From positions 5,459,445 through 5,523,444 of the forward strand of contig NC_092541.1 in NCBI RefSeq assembly GCF_037038585.1: a stretch of 64,000 bases of DNA, in the 5' to 3' direction. The notes under the pieces were generated by a model. It was not told where the DNA came from and ran no database searches. It saw nothing but the letters and a program-made list of their open reading frames with translations. Position numbers and translations under genes: made by a program. Shown here piece by piece: positions 11,079 to 20,086 of the stretch; the first letter of the stretch is position 1, and each line of letters starts with the position of its first letter. The stretch comes from Patagioenas fasciata (Eukaryota; Chordata; Aves; Columbiformes; Columbidae).

Positions 11079-11384
11079 ATGTCCTGCTGCAACCCGTGCG
11101 TGCCCTGCCAGCCCTGTGGCCCGACCCCACTGGCCAACAGCTGTAATGAGCCCTGTGTCAGGCAGTGCCAGAGCTCCACCATCGCCATCCAGCCCTCCTC
11201 AGTTATTGTGACCCTTCCTGGCCCCATCCTCAGCTCCTTCCCACAGAACACTGTTGTGGGCTCCTCCACCTCTGCTGCTGTTGGCAGCATCCTCAGCTCT
11301 GAGGGAGTTCCCATCAATTCTGGGGGCTTTGACCTCTCCGGCATTACCAGCCGCTACTGTGGCAGCAGATGTCGCCCCTGCTAG
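11079..11384 (+). CDS. Feather beta-keratin gene 3, coding exon
   Basis: The frame encodes 101 residues with 11 cysteines. The protein is identical to that of gene 2, although the exons differ at a few silent positions (for example AGCTGT/AGCTGC before AATGAG, and CTT/CTG before CCTGG). Exon 2 starts at 11058 after CACCCAG. Unlike gene 2 it is driven by a class A upstream region containing the 16-bp palindrome. The intron is close to those of genes 1 and 4, with the same TTTGATCTGGG duplication, so promoter, intron and coding exon seem to have been exchanged independently among copies. The reading frame ends in TAG, where most other copies use TAA. Confidence 0.95.
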   Translation: MSCCNPCVPCQPCGPTPLANSCNEPCVRQCQSSTIAIQPSSVIVTLPGPILSSFPQNTVVGSSTSAAVGSILSSEGVPINSGGFDLSGITSRYCGSRCRPC

Positions 11385-11680
11385 AGATACTCTCAACATC
11401 CTCGGGCATGGAACTCCCAAGACCTTGGAACATGGTCCTTGAAAGGAGACAGAGATCCACGGTTTTGCATTCAGAGCTTTGAACCACTGTTTCCTTCTTC
11501 CACTGAAGTCTCTTACTCTTTCCTCTGCTTATTCTGTCTTCCAAGGCCAGTCTAGCTGTGACCTGTTGGTCTCCCTCCCTCTGCAGGGCAGGCAGACTGA
11601 CTCCCAGCAGGAGTTTCACCACATCCTTGTGTGTGTCCATGGTGCCCCCTGTGACCCGCTTCCTTTTCTTCTTGAAACTC

Positions 11681-11686
11681 ATTAAA
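11681..11686 (+). terminator. Gene 3 poly(A) signal ATTAAA
   Basis: It lies 296 bp past the stop codon and is followed by GGTGTGTTGCATCC. It mirrors gene 2. Confidence 0.8.
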
Positions 11687-12750
11687 GGTGTGTTGCATCC
11701 AATCCTGAGTCTCCGAGTCCTCTTTTGCTCATAGAGAACACTTCCATTTTGTTCAGGGAAAAATATGGATCAAGGGGAAGGTGGGACTCTCTGCAGTGGA
11801 AATTGGTCACTTGACACCACAGTAAATCAGTTTCAAGTTTTCGTAATTCAACTGGATGGAGTTGCTCTTGAGGGACAGTCAACTTAATGATTTAGACAGT
11901 CTATTTGCTTAGCTCTCTTTGGCAAAGACATAGGCATTTCTTACCCAACATTCTCTGCTCTTTCCAGTTACACCTGATGTATTCTCCAGCAACAATCTGC
12001 ATTAGACCTAAAAGGGAGTTTTCTCATTTAAAATAAGCAATTAAGAATGAGGCAATTAAGAAACCAATGCACCCAGGAACTGTCACACATCCAGTTACGT
12101 GCAAAGGGAATCTGCCATTCCACGGCAATGGTGAGTTCCAGCAGAGCAGAAGTGTTGGTCAGAGCTCTGTCAGGTCCTTTCTGCTCTGGACCATATCCAC
12201 ACCTCACCCTGGTATGGTCAGGCCTTTATCTGGGGTAAGCGGGTTCTCTCAGTCAGGAACAAAGGTAGTTTATCCCTCTGGCAGCAACTGAAATAGTAGA
12301 TTTAACCCACCACAGCTTTGCTCCTTCACTCTTGTCTGGGTTCTTATTCCTTCTGGTCATGTACTGGACCATGGCGAACGAGAACAAGAAACCTGCAAAT
12401 TGATCTCATTCCCCTGGGCTTCCCATCCCTCCCAGGGTGGACACATGGCCCCATGTGCCATTGCATTCTCCATGTATCTTCTAACCCTGGTGGAAAATGA
12501 CCTCTATTCTTCTTCCTCCTCATATTTCCTTGGTGGAGACCTGATACACCACCACTGTTGTGTCAAGAATGATGTAGATTTTCCTTGCCATGAGGAAAAC
12601 AGTTTGTGTTGTCTGCTGGGTGACACAGTCATTTTGATGCTTGATCCTCTCAGTCACGTCCTTTAATTGTAATGTCACCATATGCAAACTTCTCCGTCGC
12701 AACACTCCCATGAGAGAGAAAATCTGCTTCTTGCAATCCCTGGAGCACGG

Positions 12751-12870
12751 GAATTGGGATGTGACTGGACAGGGTGGTAGATAATCTCATCTTGTCACTC
12801 TTTCCCATGAGAGATTGGACGAGGTGATCTTTCAAGGTCACTTCCATTACGGAATATTCTTTGATTCCCT
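12751..12870 (+). mobile_element. Short CR1 tail fragment
   Basis: Mirror of 3751-3870, reading GACAGGGTGGTAGATAATCT to GGTCACTTCC and on to ATATTC. Confidence 0.5.
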
Positions 12871-13549
12871 GTCCCTCCCAGTGATACCCTTCAATTGTGA
12901 TGTCACAATATGCCACCGCACCACTGTCATTGCAAAGAAAATCCACATTCCAAAAGAGTTTACTGTAATTGAGATTCACTTTTTTTTTTTTTTTTTCAGA
13001 GAAAATAGGATGATGCATGGTTATTGTCCTCTTCATTTCCAAGACTTGTTCACCGAGAGACATAGTCTGCAGGCAGGGAATATCAAAGAGGGACATGAAC
13101 CTTTGAACTTCTTTTCTAGAAGGACAATCATGATCAAGAGAAATGAGAACCCCCAAAGATGAGTCAGCAGGTCCACAAGAGACTTCCATCTAGAGTGGCA
13201 GATACAGGTACCCAGAAGAGTGTCTTGATTGTCCAGGTCTTCTAGGTGACAGCTCTCTTTGCGCGCTGAGGCACTCCATGCTGGGGTCCATTGCCTGGGC
13301 CCCAGGGCAGAGTGGGTCCGTGGCGCCATGTAGGGGCCTTGGCTTCCTGGGCTTAGGACAAATAGTTTTCCTCCCAGTGTAACCACCAAGACTGGTGCTG
13401 TTTACTGCAGAGCCTGGTGTGGGGAGAGATGTCCTACCATGAGGGCACAGCCCTGCACTTTGGTGTGCCCATGCGGTTCCCAGGGGTGAGCAGGGTCTCT
13501 TGCAGGACAGCTCTACAACCGCCAAAGACTGCACTAAAGAGAGAAGGGT

Positions 13550-13980
13550 CACAAAGACGATCAATGGAATAAGAATCCGCAGCGTAATGAAAGGCTGAAA
13601 GAATTAGATATGCCCAGTTTTGAGAAGTTAAGTGGGCACCTCAGCACCATGCTCCAGTATTTCACGGGTGCCTAGAAAGCAAATGGAGACTCCCTTTCTG
13701 CAAGCAGTCACATGGAAGAAATGATGGGTAATAGGTGCAAGCCACTCCTGGGAGGAATCTGACTGAACACCAGAGCAGTATTATCCATGATGAGAACAAG
13801 CACACACTGGTATACTATCTCCAGGGAAGTGCTGGATTCTGAAACTTTGGACACCTATACGATGCAGTTAAACAGGGTACTGGACCATTTTGTCTAGCCG
13901 GTGCTTTTGCCAAGAAAGGTTGGTCCAGGACATCCTTTTCGTCTGTTTCATCCTGGTATTCTATGATGATGATGCAGATG
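13550..13980 (+). mobile_element. Old CR1 3'-terminal fragment
   Basis: Mirror of 2641-3071. The plus-strand order is a degenerate ORF2 C-terminus, then a 3'UTR (GAAGTGCTGGATTCTGAAAC, GGTTGGTCCAGGACATCC) and a TATTCTATGATG end. Confidence 0.7.
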
Positions 13981-14364
13981 CATGCCTGGAGAGCAGCAGG
14001 GCCCTGCCAGGTGCTGAAGGAATATATGAGATATGTCTCGACCTGTGCCCAGGTGTGCTGGCCATGCACACTAGGTCAGGTAATGGAGGGGAGGGAATGA
14101 GACAGATGAGGCTGTAGTCTCTTCCCAGGTATTGCTGTTTCCCAGCCCCACTCCTGCCACCCTTTGGAGCCATTTCATCACTTAAGGCCACTGGCTATGG
14201 ATTAGCCATGAATGTTTCCTCAGATGCAAGAGAAAGGACACAAAATAAAATCTGCTGCAGGGAGTCCCACCTTCCCGTTCCACCACTGTTTTCCCTCAGC
14301 AGACTGGAAGAGTTGCCTCAGAACAAAGGGAAACTCAAATGTCCAGGCTTGGATGCAGTACAAC

Positions 14365-14370
14365 TTTAAT
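14365..14370 (-). terminator. Gene 4 poly(A) signal ATTAAA
   Basis: It reads TTTAAT on the plus strand and mirrors the signal of gene 1. Confidence 0.8.
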
Positions 14371-14640
14371 GAGTGTCAAGAAGAAAGGGAACTGGTTCAC
14401 AGGGAGCACCACGGGCAGCCCCAAGGATGCGGTGAAACTCTGGCAGAGTGTCAGTCTTACTACCCTGCAGAGGATAGGATACCAGCATGTCCCTACTAGG
14501 CTGGCCTTGCAGACAGAATCAGCAGAGGAAAGAATGTGAGATGAGAGTTGAAGAAGTAAGCAACAGATCAAAGCTCCGAATGCAATGTCATGGAGATTTA
14601 TCTTGCCCGAGTTTCTTGCCCGAGGATGTTGCCAGCATCT

Positions 14641-14946
14641 TTAGCAGGGTGGACATCTGTTGCCACAATAGCGGCTGGTAATGCAGGAGAGGTCAAAACC
14701 CCCAGAGTTGATGGGCACTCCCTCAGAGCTGAGGATGCTGCCAACAGCAGCAGAGGTGGAGGAGCCCACAACAGTGTTCTGAGGGAAGGAGCTGAGGATG
14801 GGGCCAGGCAGGGTCACCACCACGGGGGAGGGCTCAATGACAACGGTGGAGCTCTGGCACTGCCTGACACAGGGCTCATTGCAGCTGTTGGCCAGTGGGG
14901 TCGGGCCGCAGGGCTGGCAGGGCACGCACGGGTTGCAGCAGGACAT
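14641..14946 (-). CDS. Feather beta-keratin gene 4, coding exon
   Basis: The mirror copy of gene 1, identical in protein (101 residues, 12 cysteines, tail [10 protein letters not shown], the only pair with PPC in place of RPC). Exon 2 starts at 14967 and the intron is 14968-15279 (312 bp). Its class B upstream region is the mirror of that of gene 1 and extends to the end of the arm at 16620. It is divergently oriented to gene 5, whose TATA box is 2.9 kb away, the intervening DNA being rich in rearranged remnants. High identity to gene 1 over coding and noncoding DNA alike suggests a recent duplication or ongoing conversion between the arms rather than selection on the protein alone. Confidence 0.95.
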   Translation of the reverse strand: MSCCNPCVPCQPCGPTPLANSCNEPCVRQCQSSTVVIEPSPVVVTLPGPILSSFPQNTVVGSSTSAAVGSILSSEGVPINSGGFDLSCITSRYCGNRCPPC

Positions 14947-15279
14947 GTCTCTGGGACAGAGGTTCACCTGGGTGAGAGGGCAGGAGGAAATATATCATGA
15001 GGAATTGACCATGAGAAGCAGCATGGCACCCAGCCTCAGTGGAGCCAAGGCACCTCCTGGCCCAACATACATCGCCCAGATCAAATCCCATCATCAAATC
15101 CCAGATCAAATCACCATCATCAAGTCCCAGCATCTCTCTGCAGAAGACCTTGTATCCCCTTCTCTCTCCCATGGAAAATGTCTCTCACCCCAGGGCCAGG
15201 ACAGACCGCATCAGCTGAGATACACATAGAGGAAAGACACTTGATCCAGAAGCACAGCAACAAGAGGTTTCACACTCAC

Positions 15280-15436
15280 CTGATTCCCGAGGAGAAGGAG
15301 GCGAGAGAAGTGGATGAGAGAGCAGAGAGTTGGGCTGATTTTTATAGGAGTCCTGCACTGCCTCAGGCCTAGGCACCCTTTGTGGAAGTAATAATTTTCT
15401 GTCAAGCTCATGGTGAATGCAAAATACGCCAGCTAA
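15280..15436 (-). promoter_or_regulatory. Gene 4 core promoter and noncoding exon 1
   Basis: TATAAAA on the minus strand is at 15340-15346. Exon 1 ends at 15280 in AATCAG before GTGAGT. ACAAAG and GCCTGAGGC lie at the standard distances. Confidence 0.84.
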
Positions 15437-16620
15437 TGGTATGGGCTGTGTCCTAGTTTCCTGCACTACCACCTTTTCATTTCCTGGCATCCTGCACATT
15501 CTTTCTTTCCCATGTGAAGTTTTCTGTAAGTGCCAGGATGAAAGGCACAGGCATAAGTTGTAGCCGAATTTCTGGTGGCAACTTGCGCAGGCAGGTGATG
15601 TGTACCTGGGTCATTCCTGTGGGTTTCTTTGTGGCAAAGTTTTCTGGAAGTGGGCAATGCTCTTATGTTTCCCATCTGGTGCTCAAGGACTGCCATTTGG
15701 GACAACAAGACCTATCTTTTTCTGTAGCTCCTGTCACCTTCTTCATAGTTGCTCCTTGTTGCACGCTTGTGGTCCTCTGGTGGGAGTGTCTGACACTAGA
15801 GCAACATTAATCATGCTTTCAGTATGATTTTGCTGGACTCCTTTACCTCATGTCCTCTCTGTGCACTCTTTGCAGGTCCTCAGGGAATGACAGGATCATG
15901 TTTGGGGCCTGGTTTTACCTGGGATGCTTGAATACTGCCACTGTGGTCCCCAACATCTCCTCAACAGAGTCCCCACTTGCTGATGTTTTCTCGGCTTTCT
16001 GTGAGTGTACAGATTTTTGCGTGGTTCCATGCAGGCCTGCATGAGCACACCTGTTTCAATCTGTACCTGTGTGACCCTCATCATGCGGACATGTGGAGAT
16101 CACAGCTGGGGACTCTCCCCTGATTTGACCATGGGCACTGTAGAGCAACAACATTGTTCTTGTCTTGACCAGAGTGTGAGTTGGGACAATGAGACACCCC
16201 TGATTTCACCTTGAACTCCTCCTAACTGTGTCATTGCCCAGGGCAGCCCATGTGAGCTGGGATGGAAAAAAATGAACAATGTCAATCACCTTGTGACGTT
16301 ACTTAAGGTTTGACAGCAAAGGCACCTGCTGGGTAGGGAGCAGGATGCTGTGCAGGGGCAACAAGCGCTTCTTTGACTGAGCCCAGCAGGGTCCCTCTGT
16401 TAGGAGCCAGGCCCAGAGATCCTCCTGTCTGGCCTGTGGCCACAAAGTGACATCAGCTCACCATTTTCCTCTCTCAGTGATAAATTGCCTCTCCTCTATC
16501 ATATTGAACGACCATGATCTCAGAGCACTAACAAATAACCGAGGAGCTGATATAACCTCAAGTATCCTTGAAGACTGGATCCCATCCTATAAGAGAAGGG
16601 GGAGGAGAAAACCACAGTTT
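15437..16620. other. Distal upstream region of gene 4 (class B)
   Basis: Mirror of 1-1184. No gene is seen. Confidence 0.6.
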
Positions 16621-17296
16621 TCCTGACTGCTCCTACTGAATGGAGACATCTGAGATAATGACATGGCACCTGCTGTTGTTTCCCTCTATGTTGCATATGT
16701 ATTAAATGGTTATGTCATGACCAGTGCCTCATGGATGCCTCTTCTGAGTGCTGGGATGAGAATTCCCAGGATTTCCAGAGCAAGGTTGCATCAAGGTGGG
16801 CAGAAGACCAGAGGGGTCTGGTGGAAGAAGGTGATGTCAGCCTGGGGACATCCGGTGAATCTTTTTCATAATCCTATTGACAGGAAGGGCTGCAATTGCT
16901 CCCGGCCCTGTAATCCTTGGCTTGTCCCCAGGGGCTCCTCTTAGCATGGGCAATGTGCTCTCTGGTTCCCTCCCGGCTTGATCCAGTGGTCAGTTGTTTG
17001 AATTCAGAGGCAGGTGCGCTGCACTTCACGTTTTCATCTCTCTTTCACCCTAAGCTGCCCCCAGGAGAAAATTGCAACCTCTTTAGCCTCCTCCTCTTTC
17101 TGGATAGTCCATGGATCCCTGAGACACTTAGAGCAATGCTGCCAGCGCATCTGTCCTGCTTACAGTGCCCTGTTCCTACTCTGGAGGGGATGATGGCCAG
17201 AAAATTGGTCTTGGGACTCTTGGTGTTGTCTGTAGTTGTGGTGGCCCATAAGGTAGTTGGGCTCAGAGGAAGTGGGGGCTCCATTATGCAGCCTGA
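16621..17296. other. Rearranged remnants of an inverted class A upstream region
   Basis: About 16840-17190 matches the class A upstream DNA in reverse orientation (for example TTTCATCTCTCTTTCACCCT against the reverse complement of sequence near 10075-10100). From about 17190 it passes into tail-interval sequence. No gene is present. The arrangement suggests a lost minus-strand gene with a class A upstream region. Confidence 0.5.
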
Positions 17297-17429
17297 GTGT
17301 GGCTGATAGAAACCCCAACTTGGGAATTATCTCAGCCAAGTGTAAGGTGCTGCGCATGGGAAAACATAATCCCAGCACAGGCTGGGATATTGCTGGCTGG
17401 GGAGCAGCTCTGTGGAAAGGGACCTGAGC
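17297..17429 (+). mobile_element. Short CR1 ORF2 fragment
   Basis: The motif TTATCTCAGCCAAGTGTAAG, followed by AGCTCTGTGGAAAGGGACCT, matches the CR1 fragments that mark tail-to-tail intervals at 27525, 39595, 55660 and 61930. It is cut off abruptly at about 17430, where class B upstream sequence begins. Confidence 0.65.
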
Positions 17430-18183
17430 CATATGAAGGCTTCTTCTGTAAGTGCTGGTATGGAAAGACTGAGGACTTCCAGAGCAGACAGAGGTCAGCA
17501 CGAGCAGAAGACTCGAGCCAAGTGCTGGTGGCATACTGTGCAGGTGGGCGATGTGCACCTGGGTCATTTCTGTGGGCTTCTTTGTAGCCAAGTTGTCCAG
17601 AAAAGGGCAAGGCTGTAATGTTTCCCATCCAGTGACCAAGGAATGACCTTTGGGACAACATGCGATACTGTTTTCTCTTGTTTACTCCACAGCTGTGATG
17701 GTTCTTCATTGTTGGATGCAGGTGGGCTTCTGATAGAAGTGTCTGATACTATTAGGACACTAACAGTGCTATCAGGATGATTTTGCTGGGCTCCTGAGTC
17801 TCATGACCTCTCCTTGCACTCTCTGCAGGCCCTCAGGAAATGCCAGGAGATTGTTCGGGGCCTGGTTTTCCCTTTGGAACTTGAATCCTTTTCTAGCACA
17901 GTGGTCCCCAGGATCTCCACAACAAACTCCACACTTGCTGGTGGCTTTCTGATTCATCCTCGCCCCGGAAATCCTGGGATTTCTCATCCAGCCTTCTAAA
18001 GAAGCGTCGGTGGCAGAATGGACATGACCTAAAAAGAAATACATGCCAACATGTGTCCAATCCAGAAATCCTCAGGTCTCTAATCCCGGCATTTAAAGAA
18101 GAAGCCTTCACATAGGAAAGTATGTGGCAGATACCAGGAAATGGAAAGGCAGCAGTGCAGGAAACCAGGACACAGCCCATGCC
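17430..18183. other. Class B remnant joined to class A upstream region of gene 5
   Basis: 17430-17945 resembles the upstream DNA of minus-strand genes (CTTCTGTAAGTGCTGGTATG and onward), but the promoter and gene it should belong to are absent. From about 17950 the class A upstream region of gene 5 begins. Confidence 0.55.
17968..17983 (+). promoter_or_regulatory. 16-bp palindrome upstream of gene 5
   Basis: GAAATCCTGGGATTTC, with intact 7-bp half-sites, starts 307 bp before the TATA box. Confidence 0.5.
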
Positions 18184-18341
18184 ATTAGCTGGTGTGTTTT
18201 GCATTCACCATGAGCTTGTCAGAAAATTATTACTTCCACAAAGGCTGCCTGAGCCTGAGGCAGTGCAGGACTCCTATAAAAATCAGCCCAACGCTCTCCT
18301 CTCTCATCCACTTCTCTCGCCTCCTTCTCCTCGGGAATCAG
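18184..18341 (+). promoter_or_regulatory. Gene 5 core promoter and noncoding exon 1
   Basis: The TATA box is at 18275-18281, ACAAAG at 18238 and GCCTGAGGC at 18253-18261. Exon 1 ends at 18341 with AATCAG. The donor is GTGAGT and the intron is 18342-18629 (288 bp). Confidence 0.85.
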
Positions 18342-18650
18342 GTGAGTATGAGGTCTCTTCTTCTCCTGCTTCTCGATCAGGAGTCTTTCTTCAATGTGTG
18401 TGTCATCTGAAAGGGTCTGTCCTGATGGGAGCTTCTTCCTGTGGGAGAGGGAAGTGGAGCAAAGGTCTCCTGCAGAGAGAGTTTGGGACTTAGTGGAGGT
18501 GGCTTCTTGGATTTGAGGTGGGCAGCGTATGCTGGGCCAGGAGGTGCCTTGGTTCCGTTTTGTTTTGGTGTAGTGCTGCTTGTCAAGAGGAACCCCTCAG
18601 TCTCTATTTCCTCCTGCCCTCTCTCTCAGGTGAACCTCTGCCCCAGAGAC

Positions 18651-18944
18651 ATGTCCTGCTGCAACCCGTGCGTGCCCTGCCAGCCCTGTGGCCCAACCCC
18701 ACTGGCCAACAGCTGTAATGAGCCCTGTGTCAGACAGTGCCAGAGCTCCACCATCGCCATCCAGCCATCTCCTGTGGTGGTGACCCTGCCTGGCCCCATC
18801 CTCAGCTCCTTCCCTCAGAACACCGTTGTGGGCTCCTCCACCTCTGCTACTGTTGGCAGCATCCTCAGCTCTGAGGGAGTGCCCATCAACTCTGGGGGCT
18901 TCGACCTCTCCTGCATTACCAGCCGCTACTGTCGGCCCTGCTAA
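18651..18944 (+). CDS. Feather beta-keratin gene 5, coding exon (short form)
   Basis: The frame encodes 97 residues, four fewer than the other copies. The C-terminus reads SRYCRPC, lacking the GSRC or GNRC segment, in frame. It also has Ala-to-Thr in the core flank (STSATVGS in place of STSAAVGS). It has 11 cysteines. The core is of mixed type ([11 protein letters not shown]). Exon 2 starts at 18630. The TAA stop is followed by the standard 3'UTR. The loss is a clean 12-bp in-frame deletion and the rest of the gene is normal, so I treat it as functional. Its tail-to-tail partner is gene 6, but the interval is about 10 kb because of CR1-A and internal duplications. Confidence 0.94.
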   Translation: MSCCNPCVPCQPCGPTPLANSCNEPCVRQCQSSTIAIQPSPVVVTLPGPILSSFPQNTVVGSSTSATVGSILSSEGVPINSGGFDLSCITSRYCRPC

Positions 18945-19213
18945 AGCTGCTAGCAACTACTTTGGGCAAGAACCTGCTAAGACCTTGGAACATGGTCCTT
19001 GAAAGGAAATAGAGCTTCACGGCATTGCATTCAGAGCTTTAAACCGTTATTTCCTTCTTCCACTTGTGTCTCTGTCTTTTTCCTTTGCCAATTCTGTCTC
19101 CAAGGCCAGCCTCACAGTGACTTGTTTCTCTCTCGCCCTTCAGGAGTTTCACCACATCCTCGGGGCTGCCTGTGGTTCTCCCTCTGAGACACCTCCTTTC
19201 CTTCTTGAGACTT

Positions 19214-19219
19214 ATTAAA
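19214..19219 (+). terminator. Gene 5 poly(A) signal ATTAAA
   Basis: It lies 269 bp past the stop codon, followed by GTTGTGATGCATCC. Confidence 0.8.
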
Positions 19220-20007
19220 GTTGTGATGCATCCAAGCCTGGGCCTTCGAGTCCTCTTTTGCTCTTTGGCAACTCTTCCAGTCCTCTCAGGGAAAAAGCGG
19301 ATGAAGGGGAAGGTGGGATGCCTTGCAGTGGGTTTTGTCACTTTGCAACACAGTAAATCAATTCCATGTTTTGGTAATTAAATTGAGTGGAGTCGGTCGT
19401 AAGGGACAGTCAACTTAGTGGGTGTCTCAGCCTTGCTTTGCTTCCTTGAGCAAAGACATAGGCATTTCTTAACCAACATTCTCTGCTCTTCCCAGTCACA
19501 CCTGATGTAATCTGCAGCCACAGTCCGCATTAGACCTAATAGGCACTTTGGTCATTTAAAGTAAACAGTTAAGAATGAGGCAATTAAAAAACCAATGCAC
19601 CCAGGAACTGTCACACACGCAATTATGTGCAAAGGGAATCCGCCATTTCATGGCAATGGTGAGTTCCAGCAGAGCAGAAATGTTGGTCAAAACTCTGCCA
19701 GGTTCTTTCTGCTCTGGTCCATTTCCACACCTGAGCCCTGGTATGGTCAGAGGCTTATCTGGGTTAAGTGGTTTCTCTCAGTCAGAAACAAAGGTGGTTT
19801 GTCCTTCTGAAAGTAACCAAAATAGTAGATTTAACCCACCATGGTTTTGCTCCTTCCCTCTTGTCTGGACAGCTGATTCCTTCTGGTCACGTACTGGGCC
19901 ATGGCAATGGAGAACAAGACACCTGTAATTGATCTCTTTCCCCCGGGACTTCCAACCCTCCCAGGGTGGGTACGTGGCCCCATGTGCCGTTATCTTCTCC
20001 ATGTATC
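19220..20007. other. Tail interval after gene 5
   Basis: No gene is seen. This DNA is shared with 37092-37878 and 48493-49281 and is interrupted by CR1-A at the ATGTATC site (20001-20007), which lies next to the element's 3' end. Confidence 0.65.
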
Positions 20008-20086
20008 ACAGTATCACAGTATGTTTGGGATTGGAAGGGACCTCAAAAGATCATCTAGTCCAATCCCCCTGCTGGAGCAGGAACGC

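Larger units (their letters stand above)
11687..14364. other. Tail-to-tail interval between genes 3 and 4
   Basis: This is the mirror image of 2257-4933, with no gene seen. It holds two old plus-strand CR1 tail fragments (next entries) and a thymine tract at about 12981-12997. Confidence 0.7.
11059..16620. repeat. Right arm of the large inverted repeat
   Basis: This is the reverse complement of 1-5561, with genes 3 and 4 facing genes 2 and 1. Its outer end at 16620 pairs with window base 1, so the true outer limit cannot be seen. From 16621 the sequence continues into a different, remnant-rich region. Confidence 0.93.
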
